Of a DNA stretch of 64,000 nt, positions 44,715 to 56,328 are shown piece by piece (the first letter of the stretch is position 1; each line of letters begins with the position of its first letter). Made by a program: the position numbers and the translations under genes. The stretch comes from Anniella stebbinsi (taxonomy: Eukaryota > Chordata > Lepidosauria > Squamata > Anniellidae). A model generated the notes under the pieces. That model did not search any database. It saw only the letters and a program-made list of their open reading frames with translations, and was not told the origin of the DNA. The DNA is taken from NCBI GenBank assembly GCA_029215795.1, contig JARDYH010000007.1, forward strand, positions 63,480,763 to 63,544,762, written 5' to 3'.

Positions 44715-47700
44715 TTGTCTCTAGCCAAGTTACTTTTCTTTTATTCTCCCCCAGCTTGCCTTCTGGGAAATGGGTGCTTTGTGGATGGCCACATCCAGCA
44801 TGGCAGCCATTTTGTGAGAGCAACCATGAAACTCTCTCAAAGTCTCAGTTGTGCCCTCTGGGCCCCTGTGGTGGTCTATCTTTGTGGGGGACGTTGGTGT
44901 TGTAGAGAGCCTCAGCTTCCATGGTAGGTCACATGGCACCCTCTGGGAGGCTGTCAGGGTTGTTTCCTCAGGAAATCAGTGGTGTCGCACAAGTCATTTG
45001 GAGCATTGGTTGCCTGAGGACTGAGCAGGGAGTACATAGAAACGGACACCCCAACTGTGTGGTGGTGCCAATGTTCCAAGCTGTGGGATGTCCCGGATCG
45101 CTTGCTTCTGTCTTTTCAGTAGTAGACAGGAGATCCCTGGTCAAAGTGCCTCCTGAGGAGCCTCTCTGTAAATATGGTCCTGCACATTTTGAAATATCAC
45201 CTGGTTAGAGGAGGGAGCCCCCACCCACCCTTGGCCTGGTGCCTTCTCCCTGATTCCCATTTGTAGATCTCAAAGTCAGGAAAAAGCAGGATTTGGGCAC
45301 TGCAGGCCACATAAGCTGGGCAGAAGGAGGTTCCTCCTTTCATGCCAAGATTTCAGCAGAATGATTTTTTTGTTGCCCTTGACTTGCCTCTCTGCTTCAT
45401 TCTTTTTCTCTCTGATGCTGTCTGAAATGTCAAAAATCACAAATTTCTGGTTTGATATGTGAAGTTTCCCACAGAAAGAGACCCTTCACTGGCATTAGAT
45501 GAAGCATCTAATTTTAACCAAATCCTCCAGTATTTGTTGGGGGGGAGGGGAGAGCCCCATGTCTTTCCTCTTCTTAGAAAGCAATCCTTTCCTGCCCTCT
45601 GGCCGAACAGGATCTCCCTTGTCAGCAGAAGAGCATGTGGCGCGATGCTGCGGCTGGACAGACAGTGCTGCTGGGTAAATGTTAGATGAATAAATAAGTA
45701 CATGATGTGCTATATTTATTTATTGATCGGGCTCCCAAGGAGGCAGTTGAGGCCAGATAATCTAGAGGAAGCGATCAAGAGCGTGGGAATGTGGAGGAGG
45801 CTCGCATCAGGAGGAGAATTTGTAGACGCTGTGAAAAGACCGGCATCCTCAAGAGTCTGACAGGCTGGAAACCACTGATTTGGAAGAGTGATTAAATGTA
45901 GTCAAAGCCAGAGGCACCAACTGCGGGGACATAGCAAGACTTTTTTTGCCTGAGGCAAAGGACAAGATGGTACACACACACACACACAGAGACCATTCGA
46001 CACACAGCTGGATTTTACTTCAGAGCTGACAATGGGACAGCCCTCTCCGCTGCACCTGAGGGCAGCCTGCTAATTTAGGAGGTGCAAGGCAGGCGGTGTG
46101 GCACATACGGCTCTTTCTTCCAAGAGAGGGGAATGTCAGGAAGTCAGGAGGAATGACAGCACAGCCGCCGCCGCCTCCCGCCTCCTCTGCCGCCTGAGCT
46201 GGCTGCCTCACTTGGCCTCACAGTAGAGGCGGCCCTGGACAATGAGCCACATCCAAAGGAGCCTCGGTGAGCAATGTGAACATGCCCCCTGGGAGCCAGA
46301 GTGCTCTATCAGGTGGAGACTTCAGATCCAGCAGCCTCACCCCTGCGATGGACTCCTCAACGGACAGCCTTGAGCACGTCACTGCCGCTCCGTTCCAATT
46401 CCTCCTGTTTCCCCTCCTCGCAGCGGGGGGGGAGGGCAACCACTGCTATTCATTCTTTTCCTGGCATGACTTGTCAGCTGAAGGGAATATGTCACTGCAT
46501 GATCCGGCCTCCCCTCCCCAGCTCTTGCTTGTGCTGCCAGCTCCCTCAGATCACTCTCTCTTTCAGGAGCTGAAGCCTGGCTGAGCGGAGAAGTTGAGCA
46601 GCCCCTACTCTGCCAGGCCCCCATTTCCTGCGAAGCCCTGCAGCACATAACAGGGGCATGGTGGAGGCGGCAGAACATCTGAGACCGTTCCCCTCCCTCC
46701 ATAAAGCCAGCATTGCCACCTGTCTCTGCGGGGGGGGGGCTTTTCTACTCCTCCCCAGAGAGATGCTGCTGGGGACCTTTTGCCTGCAAAATGGGGGGGG
46801 GCACCCCTGAGCCACGGCCCTTCCCCTGGAAGAAGCGGGTGGAGTCGTCCAAGGGGGCTTGCAGAGACCCGGCTTCATGAAGCCACAGCTGCCCCCTCTC
46901 TCCTTCCTCTGCACGTCTGTTGCCAAGAAAATGGGAGCGGATCAGGAGGGGAAATCTCTCAAGGGCAAAGGCAGGAGACGACAGGCACCAGTTCTACGGA
47001 GCCACCGCATCTGCTGCTGCTGCTCAAGTGGAGGCAACACCGTCCAGAGCACCTGCCTGGATGCAATTGGCTTTCTTCTTCTGGCTGAATGGGTGGCACC
47101 ACTCAGATCAGCGGAGGAAGGAGGCCGCGCCTGATGGAGGGGATTTGGCTCAAGTGGGCAGATACATCACAGCGGTCCATCGGGGGAAGAAATCAATGGG
47201 GAAATTGAGATAAATACCCATGCACGCTCACCCACCACCCGGAGCCATTAATAGGCCAGCAGTCTCAATACCACCATCGCCACGGGAACCGCTGGGGTGT
47301 CGGCGGCCGGTGGCGCTCAGGGGTCATTCCACAGGCTCCAGAAGGTCCGCTTGTCAGCCGCTGTGGGTCTCTCCCATCACGGCCACCCCCATGCCTCTCT
47401 CTCTACCGCCCCCAACACACTTCCCTGTCCAAGCCAGCCCCAAGCAGCACCCGCTCCCCCTCCGCCTCCTCTCTGACACACACACACCCTCTCCCGCTGG
47501 GCGAACCATGTCTCCACTGCATGCTGGGCGGCACCCTGGTAATTAAGAGCAGCAGCCAGTAACCCTTTTCACAGTCAGGTGCAAACACACACACACACAC
47601 ACACACACACCACACACACCGCCGCTCCCCCTAACTGGCTAGCAGCTCAAGTGGCTGGGCAGAGGGACCCTCTGCGGCACAGAACACGCGAGCGCACGTG

Positions 47701-48456
47701 CACACATGCACAGCCCTTTCATAGAGGAATCGGAGGGATTTCTCCGGGATCTGCCATTTACGGGCCCAAAGAAGGTCAGAAAAAATGAGAGCACCTCCAC
47801 TCCCATCACCCCCATCACCCTTTGCCACACACAAGAGGCAGCAGGGCTGCCCAGGGAGCCTCGGCAAGCGCGCCACGAGTGCTCGGACAGGAGGCGCAGC
47901 CAAGCCCCGGCAGAGAGGGGCTCCCCAGCCCCCCCAGCCTCCGCCCTGCCCCTGCCTCTGCACGTGGCTTTGGGTGACTCCCCTCAACCTGACCCCCCTC
48001 CTGCCTCTGCCTGTGCTGCAAAGGGCCCCGCAAAGCTTTTGTGAGGACGACAAGATGCCTTGAAAGTGCTGTGGCTGTTCTAAGGCGCCTGGGGAACGAG
48101 GGGGGCACTTGGTCACCGCGCTCAGGTCTCTGCCAGGTGGGCCTGTTGACTGGGAGACGGATGGCATCATGGTGGCCAAGAGGTCCGTTCTTTCTCTCTT
48201 TGCTTTTCTGCCACTCGCAGATCTGGCCAGGCTTCAAAAGAGCCCCGTTGGCCGGTGGGGGCGGTGAGGAGGACTTTGCAGAGACAGAAGCCATGATATC
48301 TCCTAAGTAAAGAATTAATAATGCAGCTTTTTGAAATCTGAGGTGGCTGCATGGTGGGGTGGGGTGGGGATGGAGAGCTGGATTCTGCCATTTAATGCTC
48401 TTGCCACTGGGGGAGGGGATTAAATAATTTAATTTAGAAATTAATCAGTACAAAGG
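44715..48456. other. Unclassified sequence with microsatellites
   Basis: No gene recognised. CA tracts at 45,971-45,988 and 47,584-47,619, and several G-runs (46,731-46,739, 46,794-46,801). The GC-rich 47,630-48,300 part has long overlapping frames on both strands without domains, as GC-rich DNA often does. Confidence 0.45.
47584..47619. repeat. (CA)n microsatellite
   Basis: About 17 CA units with one phase break. Confidence 0.9.
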
Positions 48457-49050
48457 AATCATAGAATCATAGAATAGTAGAGTTGGTAGGGACCTATAAG
48501 GCCATCACGTCCAACCTCCGGCTCAATGCAGGTATCTACCTTAAAGCATACCTGACAGATGGTTGTCTCTAATGTGGGAGAGCCCACCACCTCCCTAGGT
48601 CATTGGTTGTTTCCATTGTTGTATTGCTCTAAAAGTCTGGAAGTTTTTCCTGATGTCCAGCCGGAATCTGGCTTTCTGTAACTTGAGCCCATTATTCCGT
48701 GTCCTGCATTCTGGGTTGATCGAGAAGAGATCCTGGCCCTCCTTTGTGTGACAACCTTCCAAGTATTTGAAGAGTGCTATCATGTCTCCCCTCAATCTTC
48801 TCTTCTCCAGGCTAAACATGCCCAGTTCTTTCAGTCTCTCCTCATAGGGCTTTGTTTCCAGACCCCTAATCATCCTCGTTGCCCTCCTCTGAACACGCTC
48901 CAGCTTGTCTGCATCCTTCTTGAAGTGTGATGCCCGGGACTAGATGCAATACTCAAGATGGGGCCTAGCCAGTGCCGAATAGAGAGGAACCAGTACCTCG
49001 CGCGATTTGGAAGCTATACTTCTATTAATGCAGCCCAAAATAGCATTTGC
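48457..49050 (-). mobile_element. CR1 LINE 3' end, minus strand
   Basis: Begins with the reverse of the CR1 terminal repeat (TCATAGAATCATAGAATAG). Its minus-strand translation gives the CR1 C-terminus: '[17 protein letters not shown]', 'VLVPLYSAL', 'FKKDADKLERVQRRATRM' and 'LGMFSLEKRRLRGDMIALFK' (49,050 down to about 48,770), then 3' UTR. One stop interrupts it near 48,940. 5'-truncated, as most CR1 copies are. Confidence 0.88.
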
Positions 49051-49095
49051 TTTTTTTTTTTTTTTTGCTTTTTTGCTTCCCCCCCCTTTTTTTTT
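49051..49095. repeat. T-rich and C-rich homopolymer block
   Basis: T-run at 49,051-49,066, then T, C and T runs to 49,095, separating two opposed CR1 pieces. Confidence 0.85.
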
Positions 49096-49134
49096 ATCAT
49101 GAGATTAAGGTGTCTTTAATACAGGTGCCCCGTG

Positions 49135-49360
49135 TTAAAGTGTTTGTGGGACACAGCCAGGAAAACGAGCTGAGAGCTGTTCAGCAGTGGGACAGCCAGC
49201 CTCAGAAGGTGGCAGCCCAGCTCTCCTTAACTGCCTGCAGGTATTGAAAGAAAGGCTGGAGGGACATATGCCAGGGGTGCTGTAGCAACCCCCTGCAGTG
49301 CAGAGCCTGCATTGAGCAGGGGTTGGACTAGATGACCCTTGCAATTCTATGATGCTAGGA
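49135..49360 (+). mobile_element. CR1 LINE extreme 3' end, plus strand
   Basis: Translates to 'NELRAVQQWDSQPQKVAAQ', then 'GWRDICQGCCSNPLQCRACI' in the same direction (49,165-49,310), and ends 'GGACTAGATGACCCTTGCAA' plus TTCTATGATGCTAGG. This is the end of a CR1 type distinct from the 16,844 copy. It lies head-to-head with the minus-strand CR1 at 48,457. Confidence 0.8.
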
Positions 49361-49484
49361 TTTGAGGACAGTGAGGCCTTTTCCCAGCCTTTAATTTTGG
49401 TGCCTTCTGCTGCCAGTGCACCGTGGCAGCCCTGCAAGCTGTGTGAGGCAATCCCCAGCTGTGGAGCAAGCCTGTGGCATCTGG

Positions 49485-49838
49485 CTTTCCCCTCCTTGGA
49501 TGTTCCTGTCTGGAGCTGCGTTCTCAGAATATACTTTGAGCAACCTTTGCTCTATGCCAAGTTGTTTCAGCTTTTCCCAGAGACGGGAGCGATCAATGGA
49601 GTCAAATGCTGACTTAAGATCCATGAATGCTGCAAACAGCTTACCGCCCCTTGGAGTTGTGTATTTAAGGGCCGAATGAGACAGCACAAAACAGTGATCA
49701 TTTGTGGAGCAGCCAGGTCTAAACCCGATCTGCTCCTTGCCTAAAACATTGCTGTTATGGGCCCAGTCTGTGAGTTTGACATTTAAATAACTTGCGTAGA
49801 CCCTCCCTATGATAGAAAGAGAGAAGGCTTTGCCCATG
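49485..49838 (-). mobile_element. LINE RT segment, inverted half of a 5'-inverted copy
   Basis: Minus-strand translation: 'GRVYASYLNVKLTDWAHN', 'EQIGFRPGCSTNDHCFVLSH', 'LFAAFMDLKSAFDSIDRSRL' and 'LGIEQRLLKVY'. This is an RT of a clade different from the L1, L2 and CR1 copies here (I/Vingi-like in feel, not proven). It stops exactly where the sense-strand C-terminus of what looks like the same type of element begins. Confidence 0.75.
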
Positions 49839-50135
49839 CAACAACTCTGAGGTAGAGTCCTTAGAACATGTGTTGTTTGACTGCTGCTTTTATCAAAATG
49901 CTAGGATTGCCCTGCTGTATCCTCTCACACGGCATCAGGTGGGTTGTTCCAGGGAGTCATTAGTCGAGTTGCTTTTGAAGGGGGTAGATAAGTGTATTAC
50001 AGTGCAAGTTGCGAAATTCCTATCCTCTGCGATCCAAAGCAGAGCCCTAATTTTAATGTCCTGATGTAAATAATTTTGTACGTGTTGCATATAGTGTATT
50101 ACTTTGCTGGTCTGTTTGACTGTAAATAAAGTTCT
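49839..50135 (+). mobile_element. LINE C-terminus and 3' end, sense half of the 5'-inverted copy
   Basis: Plus strand: 'ESVEHVLFDCCFYQNARIALL' (49,851-49,915) is the cysteine/histidine-containing C-terminal motif common in LINE ORF2 proteins. It is followed by a stop at about 50,063 and a 3' UTR with GTAAATAAAG near the end. With the inverted RT segment to its left it forms one insertion made by twin priming. Confidence 0.72.
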
Positions 50136-50777
50136 TCTACTTTGAGCAAGAAGAAGCTGATAGTGGAATTGCTTTCTTGTCATGAAATGGAGCTGCATTT
50201 ATTACTAAGCATCACAGGAGATAATCTAGAGAATGGTGCAGCAGGAGCAGGAGCCTGGACTTCCTGAGCAGGATCGGGAGAAATGAACGGCAAAATTAGG
50301 CAGGCCCATAACGGAAGAGGGGGCAGAGCACAGCCAAGGGCTCCTGCCTGACGTTGCCCAGTTTCAGTCCTGTGTTGGAAGCAGAAATTCCAGCACAGGG
50401 AATACTTTCATCGTCCCTGGAAATTGGCAGAGTGGGGGGGGGGGGGAGCAAAGAATTATTTCTTATTGTGGACTGAAGCCATTTTATCCTCCGGAAAGAG
50501 GCAGGTGGTGAAAGGGTCCTCTGGCTTGGCTTGGCGCATGGAGCCATCCACTTCAGGTTTACCACTCAGGAGCCAGGTGTCAGGTGAGTTGGGTATCGGG
50601 GAGGCTGGCATCAGGGCCACTCTCACAGGAGCAAATTGCAGAGGCAGGAGAGGAATGAGCCCTTGGGCAGGCATCAACGTGGTGGCTCAGGCTCCACCCA
50701 GCCTGAGGAGGTGCACAGCTCCAGCTGTGGACAGCAGAATCTGTGCCACGGCACTCTTGGTGGAGGCGGTCATAGAA
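50136..50777. other. Unclassified sequence
   Basis: Thirteen-G run at 50,434-50,446; nothing else recognised. Confidence 0.45.
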
Positions 50778-50862
50778 CATCGGAATCAGACTCAGCCCTT
50801 TGGTCCATTAGCCCAGTATTGCCGACACTGGCTGGCAGCAGCCACTCTCCCACCAGGGTTCC
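50778..50862 (-). mobile_element. tRNA-derived SINE, 3' part only
   Basis: The 'GACTCAGCCCTTTGGTCCAT...GCCCAGTATTGCC' block and 'CACTGGCTGGCAGC' match the 3' half of the family in reverse. The tRNA-like head is missing. Confidence 0.65.
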
Positions 50863-50883
50863 AGAATGGGGGCCATTCCAGAA

Positions 50884-51942
50884 CATTAAGAACATAAGAG
50901 CCCTGCTGGATCTGACCAAGGGTCCATCTAGTCCAGCATTAAATGCCTCCTGAAAACACGTCTTTTCACATGGGCTTTCCCTGGGCAGCAACAGCTGCTG
51001 GGTTTATTTTGGTTAAAGCATTATGTTTTGATCTGCTGCATTTTACGGTTTTAATTGTGAACTGCCCTGAGAGCAGTATAAAAATATAATTAATAAATAA
51101 ATATTCTGTCTGCACAGTGCCCAACCAGCTGCCCATGGAAAACCCACAAGCAGAACGCAGTGCAACAGCTTCTTCCCACCCATGTTCCCCAGCAATTGGT
51201 GTACGTAGGCATACTGCCTGTGATACTGGAAGTGGCATATAGCCATCAGGATGAATAGCCATTGATAACCTCCTCCTCCAGGAATTCATCTAACATTTTA
51301 AAGTAATCCTGATTGGTAGCATCATTGCTTCTTGTAGTAGCAAATTCCATAGTTCAACTGTATGCTGTGTCAAGAAGTCCTTCCTTTTATCTGGCCTGAC
51401 TCTCCCACAAATTAGCTTCATGGGATAATGACCCCTTTGGGTTCTAGTACTTTGAGAGAGTTAGAAAAATATCTCCCTGCCCACATTCTCCACACCATGC
51501 ATGATTTTGTACACCTCTATTATGTCTTTCCTTACTAGTCTTTTTTCCAAGCTAAGCAAACGCAGCTGTTGTAACCTTTCCTCTTAGGGGGAGATGCTCT
51601 GTCCGGTCCCTTGATATTTTAGTTGCCCCTTTCTGTACTTTTTCTAGCCCTACAATATGTCTTTTTAGGTGTGGTGACCAGAACTGTACACAGTAGTCCA
51701 CTTGTGGCCGCACCATAGGTTTGTGTAAAGGTAGTATAGTACTGGCAGTTTCATTCCCAATTCCTTTTCTAATAATGCCTAACATGGAGCTGGCCTTCTT
51801 GACAGCAGCTGCATACTGGGTTGACATTTCCATCGATCTGTCCACCACAACCCCAAGATCTCTCCCTTGCTCAGGCACTGCTAGCACAGGTCCTATCAGG
51901 TTATACCTGTAGTTGGGATGTTGTGCCCCAACCTGGGACCAT
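50884..51942 (-). mobile_element. CR1 LINE 3' part, minus strand, interrupted
   Basis: Same CR1 type as at 16,844. Minus-strand translation gives 'VGAQHPNYRYNLIGPVL', 'DLGVVVDRSMEMSTQY', 'ASSMLGIIRKGIGNETAS' and 'VQFWSPHLKRHIVGLEKVQK' (51,940 down to about 51,620), then degraded C-terminal and 3' UTR parts. The terminal block at 50,884-50,940 is separated from the rest by an insertion at 50,941-51,101. Confidence 0.87.
50941..51101 (+). mobile_element. Short L2-tail insertion inside CR1
   Basis: About 160 bp ending GAACTGCCCTGAGAGCAG then TATAAAAATATAATTAATAA, the L2-type tail. On both sides the CR1 sequence continues (GTCCAGCATT / ATTCTGTCTGCACAG). A duplicated ATT may be the target site. 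Confidence 0.78.
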
Positions 51943-54900
51943 CTGAACTGAGCTATGGGCCCCCTCAAGGGTGTGGACTAATGCCATCTGCCCAGCAGTT
52001 GAGACCTGGCCCAGGATTTCATCCTCCATGCTGCACGTCTCACTCCTTCAAGGTCTCTGCGCTTCCGGCATCTTTGCCAGGGTCCAGAAGAAGCTGTATG
52101 GGCCAAAGGGGCGGGGAGCCACAGAGCCAAAGGGGAGCTTGGCTCTGCCCCATGGCCTTGGAGAGCCAATCCCCTTTGGAAGAGCCGGCCTGGCATGGCC
52201 CTGCCACTACTGCTAGACCTTGCCAGCTCTCCTCTCCTGCCAGGCACCTGCGTTTGCTCTTTCTGCCCACTGCCTGGAGCAACAGAGAATCAAGCATGTT
52301 GTGCTGAGAGGCAAATTGATAGAATAATGAAAGAACAATCGTGGTTAACGAAACTGAATAAGTGTTTTCCCCAACAGGGAGGCCCTTGGCATGAACTATT
52401 CACCAACAAAAGCAAATGCAGCCAGCATGGACCGGTACTTGCAAGGAGCAAATGAACTCTCCGCCCTTCCTGTGCCTGGGCTGCAGCGCTTCAGGTGGCT
52501 TCAGGTGGGTCGGGATGGACGGGCTGCTACTCCTGGCCAAAACACTCGCTCTGTATAGATGGCCCACAGAGGAGCCTGGCCTCTGCTCCCCCCTCCTTCT
52601 CTAGGAGGATGACCTTCCTTGGGGGGGGGGGGGAGCTTCCACATTGTGGGCCTCCTGCCCTTGTCAGGCTGAGGCAGCGCAGACAGGGGCCAACCACCTC
52701 AAGAAGAACTGTGTCCAGGGAGCCCCGCCAAGTGCCAAACTGATGGGGGCAGGGCTGGCCCTACCATTAGACAAAGTGGGGCAACCAGTGCAGGTGAGAG
52801 TGGTGGGGGCAGCGGCAGCTGCCGGCAGCCATTTCTCCTGCTCCCTGCCTGGCCATTCGCCTCTGCTGGAGGAAAAAGTTGACTGTGCCACGGAGCCAGT
52901 CCTGTTGCCCTCAGGCGCAATGGTGTTCCTGCTCCATTGCCAGTGTTGACTGAATGCTCAACAGCAGCCGGTCAGTTTCTGTATGTGGAATGGGGCGGGG
53001 GCATCTTGGCCTGGCAGAGATGCATCCTGGGAGTTGGAGTTCCACCTCTTTCCTCTCCCCAGTCCTCACCACAGCAAAGTAGCTCTTGTCAGCTCCACCT
53101 GCAGAGAACTTTCCCCTCCAGAATCACAAAGAATTGGGGGGGGGGGGGGAGTTTGTATGATCACTGCAGCCCACCATGGCTTATTTAAGCCATGGTGGCA
53201 CGTGCCGATGGCCACTTTGAATAATCAGTCCTCCGTGGATGTTTCCATGGTTTGTGGTGTCATTCAAACTGGAGCAGAAGGGGTAATTAGAGAAACACCC
53301 TCAAATAACCCATAGTCTGTGTTGCATGGATTTAGAGGGTTGTTTATCCATCAAACAAGCCCTGCTGCCCACATTCGGATGACATGACAAATTAGGCCAA
53401 CCCCTGCTAGAGGTTGAATATTCAGAATGGCTGCCTGCCTGCACCCCACCCTACTGTGGCTGAAATAACACATGGTGGGATGTGATGATCTTGCGAACCC
53501 CAGTCTCTGGGAGATGGGGAGGGAGATCACCCAGCAACTGGTCCCAGAGGTGCAGAGAAGCCCTTCTCCGGGCTCCCTGCTGCCTCAGTGCCCCTGGCCA
53601 GAGGCCTCTGATTGAGAAGGGTTCATGATCACCACCTTGGGGGTAGTTTAATGAATCTGCCATCAACAACAGGCATATTCCCCCTCTGCTTCGTCTGCTG
53701 CCCACCTCAATATTTTACTCATCTCCCTTATTCGATTGGGGGAGTTTGCTTTATATCAGCAAAAGACGAAGAAGAAACACCAAGCTGAAGGTTGGCTCAT
53801 GTCTCCTCCCCTCACCACGCATTCACACACATGCTTTCTTGACAACATTGGGTTTTCTTTTCTTTTAAAATGACTTAAGCGAGACACAGAGTCATACAGC
53901 TTCCCCCCACAACCCATCCACCATAGGTAACGAGTACAGCAAGAGGGAGATGTGACTCAGATTGTCATGGCAACAAGGACCGAAGCAGTAACAAGGTGAA
54001 GGTGATGCTGAGCAGCTCCTCTGTCGCTTGAAATGTAGATTCCCTCGGCCCAAGCCAGATGCCAGAAGCAACGTGCAGCTGTACATAATGCCCAAACCGG
54101 AGATGCTCCCAGGCTGCCTCCTCAGCATGACAGGAAAGCTCACAAAGGGGCAGGTTGGGGATCCCACATGAGGTGCCCACCGACCCACCCACCCTCCCTC
54201 CCTTCCTCCTCCCAAAGCCTCCTGCTGAGGGCAACCTCTCTTTGGCAAGGCAAGAGGACTGGCAACGTTCCAGCTTCCCAAGGTGGTCCTGCAGGCTGGC
54301 AGCAATGGGGCCGCACATCTCCCCCCACTCCCAGTGACTTCCATGGCCATGGGCATCCCAAGCAGCTGCCTTGGCTGGCAGTGGGAGGCTCCCGCTTGGG
54401 AAAGGCTCCTCGGGAGGGAAGGAAGCCGGCCCAATGGACAAGAGCAGCAGTGCTGCTAAGGAGCACAGGCAGAAATGGCAAGTGTGGGCCATGGGAAGCC
54501 ACAGGCGCTTCTGGGCTAGACCTTTCTGCATCTAGCTTTGGCACAATCATTCTGCAAAGAACTTGTGGTAAGTCTCCTAGCTGTCACCATGTTGAGCCAA
54601 AATTGTTAGGAAGAATGCGAGATTTTCAACATCCAGACAGAAACCCAGGGAAGCTCCCACCCCGTCCCTGATTTTCCAAGCGGCCTGCACTCTCACCTCC
54701 TCCTGCTGTAGTCCTCTGCTCTGGATCAGCTGCCTCCCCTTTGGCTCCTTCCACACCAGAAAGGAAGGTTCCTCTGAAGAAGCCTTTGGCGAGAAGCTAA
54801 CCAAGCTGATCGCCCCACCTTCTTTTAGGTCCGCCTGTTTGAATCTGTGGCAGACTCTGGGATCAGTCAACTCTGAAGTCCTTTCCCTCTCTGAGGCTTG

Positions 54901-55698
54901 CTGAGTTCCCACAGACTCCGAGTTGTTAGCGTTTTCAATGATAAAGTCCGGTGAAGATTCATTCCTGGCTGCTGAAGAGCCTGGGAGAATCCCCTCCCTC
55001 ACTTCCTGTGTAGGCGGATACATTTCTAGTCCTGTTTTTTCTGCTTCCGATCTGATTCTGATTGATAGCCTGACACTCCTAACCCCACACTAAGGGCACA
55101 GGCCTGATCCTGACAATGATATTGGCAGTTTTACTTTCAATTCCTTTCCTAACGATCCCCAACATGTGTCACTGCAGCCTAATTTCATGCAGCCCCAGAG
55201 ATGGGCTGGCACAAACAGAGGCAGAGAGAGACTGCAATGGGGGGGGCAGCCTAGGGAGGGGGATATATGCTATGCACCCCCCCATACCGGAACATCTTAC
55301 AGTGCTCCTACAGCTGCCTTCTCCCTGGACCAATGGCCCTTCATCAGAAGAAGGCTCTTCCCCACCCAAGGACTCTGTTGCTTTTGCTGCAACAGACTAC
55401 GCACCGCTGCTCTTGCTTTGCGAAGTGGGAGAAAGAATCACCCCCAGACCAAAGAGAGGCTTCTCAGTCGCCTCTCCATTTTTGCCACAATTATGGCCAA
55501 ATCCCTGCACTCTAAATGCAGACTTGCAGTCCTGGCAAAGAGACAGTTGTCAACCCTTAGTAAAGGCCTGGTGAAAACCAGTGGGATCATGGCCAGTTTT
55601 GAAATGCAGCACCCCTTGTGACTGACTCCATAGCCTCCCCTCCCCAAGGAAGACCCAAATTTGAGTTGTGTTGATCCACATCAGCAAACCACCCCTAG
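51943..55698. other. Unclassified sequence
   Basis: No gene recognised. G-runs at 52,621-52,633 and 53,137-53,149. The largest frames (53,892-54,550 minus, three overlapping phases) lack any domain. The CATGG-rich part near 53,160-53,420 resembles 31,860-32,060. Confidence 0.45.
53171..53198. repeat. Perfect 28-bp palindrome
   Basis: CCACCATGGCTTA, a TT spacer, then its exact reverse complement (13-bp arms). It may be the end or middle of an old DNA transposon. Confidence 0.85.
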
Positions 55699-55788
55699 TG
55701 TTGTAAAAAACTGTACAGATCTTACAGATCTGAGATTTTCACCCCCAAAACACGTCCATTTCCCTGACACGCATCTTACACGTATCGT
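55699..55788 (+). mobile_element. LTR fragment, same family as 2,070 and 38,342
   Basis: The first 90 bp of the LTR (TGTTGTAAAAAACTG... to about CTTACACGTATC), then an abrupt switch to the GCGC-rich repeat. The rest of the LTR probably lies beyond the nested elements, outside the window. Confidence 0.75.
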
Positions 55789-55936
55789 AGGCCCCCTCTA
55801 CAAGATTTCAGTTTGCCGCCCGGTTGCTGGATTATGCGCATATATGGAGAAGCACATTTACTCCTAATACCTATTCATGAGAGGCGGTGAAGCGCATTAC
55901 AGGCTACATGAAACGCGCTTCAAAGTTGTTTACATA
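55789..55936 (+). mobile_element. GCGC-rich interspersed repeat, copy D, interrupted
   Basis: Left part of the repeat (CCCCCTCTACAAGATTTC through GAAACGCGCTTC). It breaks off at about 55,936 where the L1 starts and has an internal deletion of about 20 bp compared with copy C. Confidence 0.78.
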
Positions 55937-56328
55937 GGGGGGGCGGAGCGTCGGACATGAAGTAGACGGATGGGGATTGTCTCTCTCCCGTGGGAGTTAA
56001 ATGAAAAAGAAGAATATCCCAATTAATAAAGCTTCAAACTGTAAGTGAAGATAAGTGTTGACTACAGGAATTACTAAAGAAAAAAGATAAGACAATCGGG
56101 AGGCGGTAGATAATTCAGCTGCCTGGCATTTTAACGATTGGGGAGTGCAGCTAAGCTGGGACTGGAATACAAATGGCGGATATCTCTGTTAACATAAGTT
56201 GAAACAAATATAGAAGAATTTGTACCTATGGAGGCTTCTGGACAATATATGCTAATTAGTTAATTAGCAGAGGCTTTAATAAAAGCTAAAAGTGAGCCAT
56301 AATGCTGTAATTGTTGGCTGAATGTGTG
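55937..56328 (+). promoter_or_regulatory. L1 5' UTR (internal promoter region)
   Basis: G-rich start with CpG sites, then AT-rich leader without long frames. L1 5' UTRs carry an internal RNA polymerase II promoter; no specific factor site is claimed here. Confidence 0.6.

Noticed and set aside
47630..48300. Long overlapping frames on both strands (up to 182 codons)
   Set aside because: GC-rich composition explains them; nothing recognisable in any translation.
53892..54550. Three overlapping long minus-strand frames (up to 188 codons)
   Set aside because: Open frames in all three phases of GC-rich DNA; no domain, no consistent codon pattern.
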